Below the pieces are notes generated by a model. The model saw only the letters and a list, made by a program, of their open reading frames with translations, made no database searches and was not told the DNA's origin. Of a DNA stretch of 29,275 nucleotides, positions 21,758 through 28,801 are shown in pieces (position 1 is the first letter of the stretch; the number at the start of each line of letters is the position of its first letter). Source of the DNA: a virus; the IMG/VR virus record IMGVR_UViG_3300025326_000158, positions 1 through 29,275 of that record; one strand, 5' to 3'. Both the position numbers and the translations under genes were made by a program.

Positions 21758-22237
21758 GTGGCGTACAACGAAATGACCATCCGGGCGCGGATCGTGACGG
21801 TCCTGGAGAGCGTGACCGATGTGGGTCTGGTATACGATTACTCACGCTGGGCCGGCGATTGGGGGAAAACGCTGGAATTGTTCAAGACCACGATAGACGG
21901 TGTGGATCAAATTCGCGGCTGGGAAGTCACGTTCCGGAGGCTCCAACAGAGCGTGATCGGCTTCCAGGGCGGCGGGATCGACGACACGATCCTGGTCACC
22001 TATTCCTATCGCATTCGGGGATTCTTATCATTCAACGATGCTGACGAATCCGAGAAGACCATGACCGCACTGGCGTTGGCGATTGTGACCGCGCTGGAAG
22101 CGGACACGGTGCTGCAGGGAGAAGTTCTGGATCGTGAGACGCCGGTGGTGGCTGAGATCATTCAGGAGGAGCGCATGTTCGCCGGTATTCTGTGCAATTA
22201 CGTGGAGATGCTGGTGCAGCCGCAGGAGGTGATTTGA
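21758..22237 (+). CDS. Tail terminator-like protein
   Basis: This is a 159-residue protein starting at GTG 21758, with GAGGAG (21744-21749) 8 nt upstream. It has the alpha/beta layout of tail terminators: an N-terminal helix (MTIRARIVTVLESV), strands around RGWEVTFRRLQQSV and ILVTYSYRIRGFLS, then a helix (EKTMTALALAIVTALEAD). Such proteins cap the tail tube hexamer and join it to the neck. Evidence is position just before a tail tube gene plus pattern; no single diagnostic residue. Confidence 0.6.
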   Translation: MAYNEMTIRARIVTVLESVTDVGLVYDYSRWAGDWGKTLELFKTTIDGVDQIRGWEVTFRRLQQSVIGFQGGGIDDTILVTYSYRIRGFLSFNDADESEKTMTALALAIVTALEADTVLQGEVLDRETPVVAEIIQEERMFAGILCNYVEMLVQPQEVI

Positions 22238-22500
22238 TGGCGACAATGTACGAGGTGTTGATCGGATTCAACGTGGAGCTGGCCGAGGGCGAGGTCTGGA
22301 AGGGCAAGGCCGGCGGCAAGGCCGGCGTCATTTGGAAATACCCCGATGGGCGGCGGGAGGTGCGCTTCGAACCGGGCGAGCGGACGAGAGAGCTGCCCGA
22401 GCAGACGGATATCGCCTGGCTGGAGGAGATCGATGCGATCAGGCAGCTTCCCTCTCCCCCTGCAAGGGAAAAGATGGGGCAGGAGGTGAGCGATGAGTAA
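22237..22500 (+). CDS. Small hypothetical tail-region protein
   Basis: This 87-residue protein starts at ATG 22237, which overlaps the preceding TGA by one base, with AGGAGG (22224-22229) 7 nt upstream. It has a Gly/Lys loop (WKGKAGGKAGVIWKYPDGR) and an acidic C-terminus, and overlaps the tail tube gene by 8 nt. No family recognised. Translational coupling to the tail tube gene suggests a small tail accessory. Confidence 0.55.
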   Translation: MATMYEVLIGFNVELAEGEVWKGKAGGKAGVIWKYPDGRREVRFEPGERTRELPEQTDIAWLEEIDAIRQLPSPPAREKMGQEVSDE

Positions 22501-23218
22501 GCTGGCCGGACGTTTCACCCAGATATTTTTCGCCGGCTACGATCTGACCGGCAGGTCCAACCAGTGGGAATTCAACGACGAATGGGTCTCGGACGACGTG
22601 ACCGCGTTCGGGGAGGGAGCGGTCAACTCGATCCCGGACCTGCCGCAGGTGCAGGTGAACGTGACGGCGTTCCTGGACCCGGCAACGGCGCAGAGTCACG
22701 AAGCGCTGAGCACGCCGGGCGGGTACACGGACGAATCGATCTGCATCCTGATCGGGCAGAACCAGGCGGTGGCGATCGGCGACCCGGCGCTGGCGGTGCT
22801 GTGCAAGCAATTCACTTACAACCCTGCCATTGCAACCCGGAGGGCGGTGATCGCCAATGCCAATTTCCAGAGCGCCGGCGAGCGGCCGGGTTACGGCGTG
22901 GTGCAGGCGAACGCAACGATCACCAACACGACCAACTTCACGGAGGTGGACAACCTGGCGTCTTCCGCCAACGGCGGGGCGGGATACCTCCAGGTGGCCA
23001 CGCCGGCGCTGACAGACAGCTACCAGGTAAAGCTGCAGCACGCCGCGACGCTGCCGACCTACGCCGACCTGGCGACGTTCAGCGCCAACGGGCAAAGCCG
23101 CACGAGCGAGCGCCAGGCGATCAATGGAACGATCAACCGCTACACGCGGGCGGTGGCGACCCGCACCGGCGCGGCCGGCGACAACTTTAAGCCGGTGGTG
23201 GTGCTGGCCAGACACTAA
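22493..23218 (+). CDS. Major tail tube protein 1
   Basis: This is a 241-residue protein with the start of a phage tail tube fold: LAGRFTQIFFAGYDLTGRSN, WVSDDVTAFGEGAVNSIPDL and VTAFLDPATAQ. It is a close relative of the gene at 23260 over its first 70 residues. Tail tube proteins stack as hexamers around the tape measure. The C-terminal half is longer and Thr/Ala/Asn-rich, possibly a surface domain. AGGAGG (22481-22486) is 6 nt before the ATG. Confidence 0.75.
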   Translation: MSKLAGRFTQIFFAGYDLTGRSNQWEFNDEWVSDDVTAFGEGAVNSIPDLPQVQVNVTAFLDPATAQSHEALSTPGGYTDESICILIGQNQAVAIGDPALAVLCKQFTYNPAIATRRAVIANANFQSAGERPGYGVVQANATITNTTNFTEVDNLASSANGGAGYLQVATPALTDSYQVKLQHAATLPTYADLATFSANGQSRTSERQAINGTINRYTRAVATRTGAAGDNFKPVVVLARH

Positions 23219-23224
23219 TCTCAT

Positions 23225-23241
23225 CGGCAGAAATACTGCCG
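23225..23241. repeat. Short hairpin between tail tube genes
   Basis: CGGCAGAAATACTGCCG, identical to 8970-8986, lies 4 nt before the SD of the second tail tube gene. Confidence 0.75.
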
Positions 23242-23259
23242 AGACGGAGGTAAAACGAG

Positions 23260-23700
23260 ATGCCAAAACTTGCAGGAAGATTTTTGAAAGTGTACATCGA
23301 CAACGGCGCAGGCGCGCCCCAAGATGTCTCGGCGGACATCGATTCGGTGGAGATCCCCGACGAGTACGGTTCGCTGGACGTGACCGGATTCGGCGAGGGG
23401 GCGGTCAACAGCATGCCGGGCATGCCCAACCTGCCGATCCGCATGACCGGGCATTTCAACCCGGCGGCGACGACCGGGTTGTTCACGGTGCTGAAGAGCA
23501 TCGCCGGCCTGTACCAGAGCTCAACGGTCACGGTGCAGGTCGGGTTGAACGCGGCGCCCGTTGCGAACAACCCGGAGTTCGAGGGCGAGTTCTGGCTGGC
23601 ATCGTGGCCGAAGAGCGCCACGCCGGCCGGGAAGATAGTGATCAACGTCAATCTCGAGGTATTCGGCAGCGCCGCGCCGGCCTGGGGCACCGTATCGTAG
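23260..23700 (+). CDS. Major tail tube protein 2 (paralogue)
   Basis: This is a 146-residue protein that shares KLAGRF, VTGFGEGAVNS, a proline-rich PGMPNLP and FNPA with the N-terminal half of the gene just upstream. It lacks that gene's long C-terminal half, and its own C-terminus (VGLNAAPVANNPEFEGEFWL) differs. Two tail tube-like genes in a row suggest a duplicated subunit, one for the tube and one for a specialised ring, or two alternating tube proteins. GGAGG (23246-23250) is 9 nt upstream. Confidence 0.7.
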   Translation: MPKLAGRFLKVYIDNGAGAPQDVSADIDSVEIPDEYGSLDVTGFGEGAVNSMPGMPNLPIRMTGHFNPAATTGLFTVLKSIAGLYQSSTVTVQVGLNAAPVANNPEFEGEFWLASWPKSATPAGKIVINVNLEVFGSAAPAWGTVS

Positions 23701-23705
23701 CAATG

Positions 23706-23718
23706 CGGCAATTTGCCG
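23706..23718. repeat. Short hairpin before the tail chaperone gene
   Basis: CGGCAATTTGCCG, a 5-bp-plus stem, ends 2 nt before AAGGAG of the gene at 23734. Confidence 0.65.
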
Positions 23719-23733
23719 TAAAGGAGAGCTGTA

Positions 23734-24114
23734 ATGGCAGAGGAAAATGTAGTGATCCGGATCGAGTGTAGCCTGCCCGGGCACGAGGGCGGCGCCAACA
23801 AAGTTGGCGAGCACGTCGATTTCAAGGGCAAGGGCTGGAAGTACCGGCACCTGCGCCTGTGGGAATCGTCCCTGAGCGCGGATGAGCTGGTGGAGCTGAT
23901 CGCCGAGCGCATCCTGGGCTGGAAGCTCACAGATGAGGACGGCGCAGGGATTCCATTCCGGCCTGATCCCGAGCAGCCTTTGAAGGAGGCTTTCGACGAC
24001 CTGCCCGGGCCGCTGGCGCGCTGGCTGGTGAGCATGGCTTACCTGGACGCCTACCGCCAGGCTGGACTGCCGGACCCAAACGCATCATCGCGGCCGCGGG
24101 AGCCGGAGAGCTAG
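23734..24114 (+). CDS. Tail assembly chaperone, unshifted form (gpG-like)
   Basis: This 126-residue protein lies between the tail tube and tape measure genes, the invariable place of tail assembly chaperones. It is helical in its second half (LSADELVELIAERILGWKLT, GPLARWLVSMAYLDAYRQAG). A hairpin repeat is read in frame as GGANKVGE near the N-terminus (23793-23809). The 0-frame stop is at 24112-24114, but a slippery heptamer at 24075-24081 lets ribosomes enter the -1 frame and add 96 residues. AAGGAG (23721-23726) precedes the ATG. Role: it coats the tape measure and recruits tail tube protein during assembly. Confidence 0.75.
   Translation: MAEENVVIRIECSLPGHEGGANKVGEHVDFKGKGWKYRHLRLWESSLSADELVELIAERILGWKLTDEDGAGIPFRPDPEQPLKEAFDDLPGPLARWLVSMAYLDAYRQAGLPDPNASSRPREPES
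23793..23809. repeat. Short hairpin inside the chaperone gene
   Basis: CGCCAACAAAGTTGGCG, identical to the hairpin at 2439-2455, read in frame as ANKVG between strands of the chaperone N-terminus. Confidence 0.75.
24075..24081 (+). promoter_or_regulatory. -1 ribosomal frameshift slippery site CCCAAAC
   Basis: In the 0 frame the bases are read C CCA AAC, an exact X XXY YYZ heptamer. GC-rich potential stems begin about 8 nt downstream (24089 onward), including the palindrome GGCTTCGAAGCC (24114-24125). The -1 frame is open from here to 24371 while the 0 frame stops at 24114. Confidence 0.8.
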
Positions 24115-24371
24115 GCTTCGAAGCCGGTCGCGAGCAATACGGCGAGATCTCGAGCGGGCTGGAGCGGGCGCTGCTGTGCGAGCGCCTGGGCTGGCGCGTC
24201 TTGCCCCACGAGCTGGACGAGATGGATTTGGATCTGCTGCGCGGGCCGCTGTATGAATTGGAGGTATACCGGGCATTCCAGATCAAAGCGCGGGATTTGA
24301 ACGCGCTGAGCGCCGGGCAGCTCGACCTGGTGGCGTGGGTGGATGAACTAAAAAATATTTTTGGCTATTGA
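24081..24371 (+). CDS. -1 frame extension of the tail assembly chaperone (gpT-like part)
   Basis: This is a 96-residue extension that has no start codon of its own. After slippage at CCCAAAC the product continues RIIAAAGAGELGFEAGREQ and ends KNIFGY, stop at 24369-24371. With the first 116 residues this gives a fused protein of about 212 residues. In lambda (G/GT) and many siphoviruses the longer form is made at low frequency, and its extension binds the tail tube protein. The open -1 frame, heptamer and gene position agree. The extension is helical and acidic (CERLGWRVLPHELDEMDLDL), as expected for this domain. Confidence 0.75.
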   Translation, partial: RIIAAAGAGELGFEAGREQYGEISSGLERALLCERLGWRVLPHELDEMDLDLLRGPLYELEVYRAFQIKARDLNALSAGQLDLVAWVDELKNIFGY

Positions 24372-24411
24372 TGAGCGCAGCCTGTACTGATAATAAGGGT
24401 TATCGGCACAT

Positions 24412-26271
24412 ATGACGATCTCTGAAAACATCATCCTGACGGCGCGCAACCAGACCAGGCAGGCACTGAATGACCTGGAGCGCGACGCGCGCAAGGCAGG
24501 CGGCGCGCTGGATAAGGGCCTGGCGCAGGGAGCGCAGAAGGCGGGCAAAGCCACGGCGGAAGCCAGCAAAGGCGCACTATCGTTCCAGCAGTCGCTGATG
24601 GGTGTTGCTAAAGGGGCTCTGGCCGCGGCGGGGATAGCCTCTGCTGGCGTAGCAATCAAGAAAGCGTTCGATCTGGGCAGAGAGGGGGCTCAGCTCGAGC
24701 GGACGCAGGAGAAGTTCGACCGGCTGGCGCGGTCGATCGGAACGACAGGCCAGGCTCTATCCAGGGATTTGCAGGCTGCCACGCGCGGCACGATGAGCCG
24801 CATGGAGGCGATGGCCTCGGCGACCGACTTCCTGAGCCTGGGGTTGGCCAAGACGCACGACGAGGCGGTGCGGCTGACGCGCGTTGCCGCGGCGCTGGGG
24901 ATGAACATGAACCAGCTCGTGCTGACCCTGACCAACAAAACCACGATGCGATTCGACGCCCTGGGCGTGGCAGTGGACGGCTTCGAGGATAAAGTTAAAT
25001 CACTGGAAGAGGCCGGCTACAGCGCCGACGAGGCCTTCAAGCTGGCCTTCATGCAGCAGGCCGAGGAGCAGATCGCCCGAGTGGGCGACGTGGCGGACAC
25101 CAATGCCGGCAAGATCATGAAGATGGACGCCGCTATAGCGAATATGTCCGACACGCTCAAGATGAAGGCAGCGCCGGCGGTGGCGACATTTGCCGAGCTG
25201 GTCACCGACATGCTCGAGCTCAAAGCCGAAAATTGGTTTAATGAAGGGGCGGATGCAGCCGCCAAATTCATCAATAATCTATTTGGATTGAAAGATGAGA
25301 CCGAGGAGGTCACAAGGGCGACAGCTCGATTTGATGAGGAATTGGCGCCTGGAGAACTGACGCGCAGGGCGCTTGCCCTACAGGAATTAGAAATGGCCGA
25401 AAAGCGCGCGGCCGAACAAACGGAGCGGCTCAAGCAGGAGATGAGCGATCTGCAGTTGATGATTGCCGGCCCGCTCGGCAAAGCCAACGAGGACTTCATC
25501 GAGAAGCTGGATGCGCTCAAGGGCAAGGCAGCCGATCTGCGCGGCCAGATCGACGAGCTGGAGGGCAAGAGATATCTGACCAGAGGGCAGAAAGAGGAGT
25601 TGGAGGGGCTGCGCTCCGAGTTCGGCGAGGTTCAAGCGGCCATCGGGGCGACGGCGGACGCCCACGACGAGGCGACAAAGCGCATCCTGTTCAACATCCT
25701 GACCCAGCGGGCGGAGATCGGCGGACTGAGCCAGGAGGAATACAACGCGCTGGTGAATATAGCCCAGGGCTGGGGGCTGGTGGACCAATCGACCGCGACG
25801 GCAATGCGCACCGCCGATTTGTTCTTCCAGGGCGTTGCGACGGGAGCGGATCTATCATTGGAGGAGATCAAGGAGCTCGATCGCTGGATGCGAGGGCTGC
25901 CCAGCTACCACCAGTTCACAATCAACACATCGTATACCTACACCGGCACGGCGCCGTATACGCTGGGGCCGATCGCCGAGCGGAGACGGAGAATCAAAGG
26001 GCAACACGGCCTGGATATGACCGTGCCTCCTGGATTTCCCAACGATTCGTTTCACATGCCGCTGGCTGTCACCAGCGGCGAGCGGGTGACGGTAACGCCG
26101 GCGGCCCAGGCCGGACGCGGAGGAGGAGAGATCGTCAACTATATCACCCAGCACATCTATCCCTCTCAGGGCAGCGACGAGGAGAGCATCGCTCGGCTGG
26201 TGGTGAACAAGCTCAATTTCGCCGTCGAGATGGCCAGCCGTTCCGGCATGGCGGGATACTCAGGAGGCTGA
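24412..26271 (+). CDS. Tape measure protein
   Basis: This 619-residue protein follows the frameshifted chaperone. N-terminal helical region (1-60: NIILTARNQTRQALNDLERD, KAGKATAEASKGA) is followed by a hydrophobic segment (about 65-85, MGVAKGALAAAGIASAGVA). Long coiled-coil stretches run to about residue 430 (KRAAEQTERLKQEMSDLQ, GQIDELEGKRYLTRGQ). The C-terminus (GEIVNYITQHIYPSQGSDEE, SIARLVVNKL) is a common ending of tape measure proteins. From the usual relation of about 1.5 Angstrom per residue, the tail would be roughly 90 nm, short for a siphovirus. ATG 24412 lacks a strong SD (AAGGG 12 nt upstream) and follows TTATCGG. Confidence 0.8.
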   Translation: MTISENIILTARNQTRQALNDLERDARKAGGALDKGLAQGAQKAGKATAEASKGALSFQQSLMGVAKGALAAAGIASAGVAIKKAFDLGREGAQLERTQEKFDRLARSIGTTGQALSRDLQAATRGTMSRMEAMASATDFLSLGLAKTHDEAVRLTRVAAALGMNMNQLVLTLTNKTTMRFDALGVAVDGFEDKVKSLEEAGYSADEAFKLAFMQQAEEQIARVGDVADTNAGKIMKMDAAIANMSDTLKMKAAPAVATFAELVTDMLELKAENWFNEGADAAAKFINNLFGLKDETEEVTRATARFDEELAPGELTRRALALQELEMAEKRAAEQTERLKQEMSDLQLMIAGPLGKANEDFIEKLDALKGKAADLRGQIDELEGKRYLTRGQKEELEGLRSEFGEVQAAIGATADAHDEATKRILFNILTQRAEIGGLSQEEYNALVNIAQGWGLVDQSTATAMRTADLFFQGVATGADLSLEEIKELDRWMRGLPSYHQFTINTSYTYTGTAPYTLGPIAERRRRIKGQHGLDMTVPPGFPNDSFHMPLAVTSGERVTVTPAAQAGRGGGEIVNYITQHIYPSQGSDEESIARLVVNKLNFAVEMASRSGMAGYSGG

Positions 26272-26275
26272 GCCG

Positions 26276-28801
26276 ATGGGCTACATTGCGAAGCTGACCC
26301 GCGGAGCGCACGAGATCGATTTGAACTCAGGACAGTATGCGCTGGCGCTGGATTACTCGCCGCCGGCAGCGAACATGCTGCTGAGCATCGCGGCGGGGAC
26401 GAGCGCCAACCGCTACGGCGGCGGCGTGCTGATGGGCAGGCGACTGGCGCCGCAAGGGCTGTCTCTGCCGGTGCGCGTCAAAGGAGATTCGAGCGCCGAG
26501 GTCGAGGCGGGCATCCGGCGCTTGGCGAGGTTCCTGGAAGGCGCCGGCGACGTCGGAGAGCCGACCTATTTTCTTTGGCGGCCGCACGATGCTATCCCCT
26601 ATGAGCCGAAGCACGGGCAATTCGGGGCGAGCGTCAGGGTGGAGCTCCTGGGCGCCGAGACGTACGCCAAGTGGGACCGCTACGGGCACGCCACGGCTCG
26701 GGAGCACGTGGCCGTCGTGATCATACCGCTGGTTGTCAACCCTGCAATAAACGGGAAACGGATGCGCGCCGGGTCGGCGGTCGGCGGGGTGCTCGAGAAT
26801 GTACTCTCCTCGCCGGACGGGATCAGCCGCGGGCTGATGATTTCTGAAGAGACGACAAACAAATCGACTAATCCGGTATTCGGGCACGCCACCTGGAACA
26901 ACGGCTGGACATCCGGCGCGGGCCTGATCTCGGAGAAAAATACCGACAAAGAATTCATCCTGCCTGGCGCGGATGCCTCGGCCAAGCTGACCCGTATCTC
27001 GGCGACGAACCGCATGTTCTATCAGAGTTTGAACTTGGGCAACACCAACCAGCATACGCATACGGCATACGTTGAAAAAGTTGATGGGACGATCGCCACA
27101 GCCACGGAGGTGCGCATCTGGTATGGATCCGGGCAGACCTCCACCTACAAATACCTGGGGAACGGGATCACGCGAGTGCGCTGGACAGGAGCGGGGATCG
27201 CCTCGGCGACAGACACCGGAGTGGAACTGCTTTCCAGCAGCACGACAATCTATCTGCTGGGCTACCAGGTAGAGGAGAAATCTTACCCAACTGTGATCTG
27301 CTGGGGAGACATCCACGGCTGCTCCTGGACGGGCACAGCGCACGCCTCGACCAGCACCCGCACCGCCGCCAGAGTGAGATGGCCGGCATCTAACCTGCTG
27401 GATATTGGCGAGTTCACCATCGTGCTATCCTGGATGCCAGACAGGGACAGTTCCGATTTTACCGGGGCAGCAACACGTCTTATCCATGATGGGACAATGT
27501 ACGTCGGGTTGACTACTACCCCGGCTTACCAGTTTTTTGATGGAGTCAATACAATCACAGGAGGTGCGGTCTCATTCTCAGCAGGTGGAATCGAAGTGCT
27601 GCACTTCGTTGCCGGGCCGAGCGGGTTGTGTATCTATCGCAACGGGGCGCTATATGCAACCGGATCGACTTATACGCCGCGCACATTTGGCACGTACTTG
27701 TACCTGGGTTCTTCCAGCACACCTGGATCACACACCAACGGCACATACCTGGGTTTCCACACCTATGCACATGCAATCACAGACACGCAGGCACTGGCAG
27801 GTTACAATAACCTCGCCCAGGCAGCACAGGGCGGTGATGGTTACGGGCAGCGAATCGATAGCATCTTCGCCTTCTGGACCAAGGATGGCGACGACCAGGT
27901 GGACAACGCCAACCCGGACGCTAACTTGCCAAGCGACTTAGACAACTACGGCATCCTGCTCGGCGTGCCCGGCGACCTGCCCGCAGAGACGGAGATCATC
28001 GCCACAACCTCGATCTCGATGGATAGCAGCAACGCCGGGGGAGTGGGTTTGTCGATCCTGGAAGTGCCGTACGATAAGACGATCAACATGCACGACTTCT
28101 ACGGTGAGGGCAGCGGAGTCGCCGATGTGGGCAACTCGTCGGACAATGCCTATGAGCAGGTGAGCGTAGGCACTGGCGGCAGCGCGTTCACCCGCGAGAT
28201 CAGCATGGCGCTGAGGCACATGGAGCTGCTGGCCGGGAAGGACGTCGCTTTCCTATGCCGCATCCGCGTCGCCGCAGGGGGTGCAGCCGAGCTGAGAACC
28301 ACGGTCTATTTCGGGATCGACGCCGGCATGTCGAGCGACTATCAGGCAATCCAGTCGGCGGCGCTGTTCCTGATGCGCCGCACGCCGTTCGTGACGATGC
28401 CGGACTACCGGCTGCTCGCGCCCACCGGTGTGCCGGGAACGGTGGCCGGATTCTACGTATACGCTCGTCGCCAGTCCGGCGGGGCGGCAAACATCGACCT
28501 GGATTACTACCAGATCATCACCCAACCGTTCATGCTGATAGATTTCTCGACGACGACCTCCTGCTCGATCTTCCGCTATTCGAGCCGCGATAAATCAGTG
28601 GTCGGACTGGCCAGCCTGGCAGTGATCCAGAGCACCGGCGTAAGCCTGAGCGGCGAGATGATCGAGTTCCGTCCAGGGACGTATAACTACCTGATCTCGT
28701 GTGTGGGACGGACGAAGGGTGTGGCCGGGGCGCAGGCATCAATCAGCCACACGCTGACATACAATGAGATCTGGGTCACACCGCGCTGGCTGGTGGGATG
28801 A
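26276..28801 (+). CDS. Large distal tail (Dit-like) protein with lectin-like domains
   Basis: This 841-residue protein follows the tape measure. Residues 1-150 have a Dit-like N-terminal pattern (MGYIAKLTRGAHEIDLNSGQ, FLEGAGDVGEPTYFLWRP). Residues about 185-345 look like a carbohydrate-binding-type beta domain, closing with QVEEKSYPTVICWGDIHGC and WTGTAHASTSTR, a motif seen in many phage adhesins. Residues about 375-520 form a LamG-type domain (EFTIVLSWMPD, GPSGLCIYRNGAL, TYLGFHTYAH). The C-terminal 300 residues form further beta domains. It is probably the tail-tip hub ring plus receptor binding. AGGAGG (26262-26267) is 8 nt upstream; the stop overlaps the next start. Confidence 0.7.
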   Translation: MGYIAKLTRGAHEIDLNSGQYALALDYSPPAANMLLSIAAGTSANRYGGGVLMGRRLAPQGLSLPVRVKGDSSAEVEAGIRRLARFLEGAGDVGEPTYFLWRPHDAIPYEPKHGQFGASVRVELLGAETYAKWDRYGHATAREHVAVVIIPLVVNPAINGKRMRAGSAVGGVLENVLSSPDGISRGLMISEETTNKSTNPVFGHATWNNGWTSGAGLISEKNTDKEFILPGADASAKLTRISATNRMFYQSLNLGNTNQHTHTAYVEKVDGTIATATEVRIWYGSGQTSTYKYLGNGITRVRWTGAGIASATDTGVELLSSSTTIYLLGYQVEEKSYPTVICWGDIHGCSWTGTAHASTSTRTAARVRWPASNLLDIGEFTIVLSWMPDRDSSDFTGAATRLIHDGTMYVGLTTTPAYQFFDGVNTITGGAVSFSAGGIEVLHFVAGPSGLCIYRNGALYATGSTYTPRTFGTYLYLGSSSTPGSHTNGTYLGFHTYAHAITDTQALAGYNNLAQAAQGGDGYGQRIDSIFAFWTKDGDDQVDNANPDANLPSDLDNYGILLGVPGDLPAETEIIATTSISMDSSNAGGVGLSILEVPYDKTINMHDFYGEGSGVADVGNSSDNAYEQVSVGTGGSAFTREISMALRHMELLAGKDVAFLCRIRVAAGGAAELRTTVYFGIDAGMSSDYQAIQSAALFLMRRTPFVTMPDYRLLAPTGVPGTVAGFYVYARRQSGGAANIDLDYYQIITQPFMLIDFSTTTSCSIFRYSSRDKSVVGLASLAVIQSTGVSLSGEMIEFRPGTYNYLISCVGRTKGVAGAQASISHTLTYNEIWVTPRWLVG

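Noticed and set aside
24085-24371. Treating the -1 frame after the chaperone as an independent gene
   Set aside because: There is no start codon with an SD in this frame near its beginning; the slippery heptamer explains it better as an extension.
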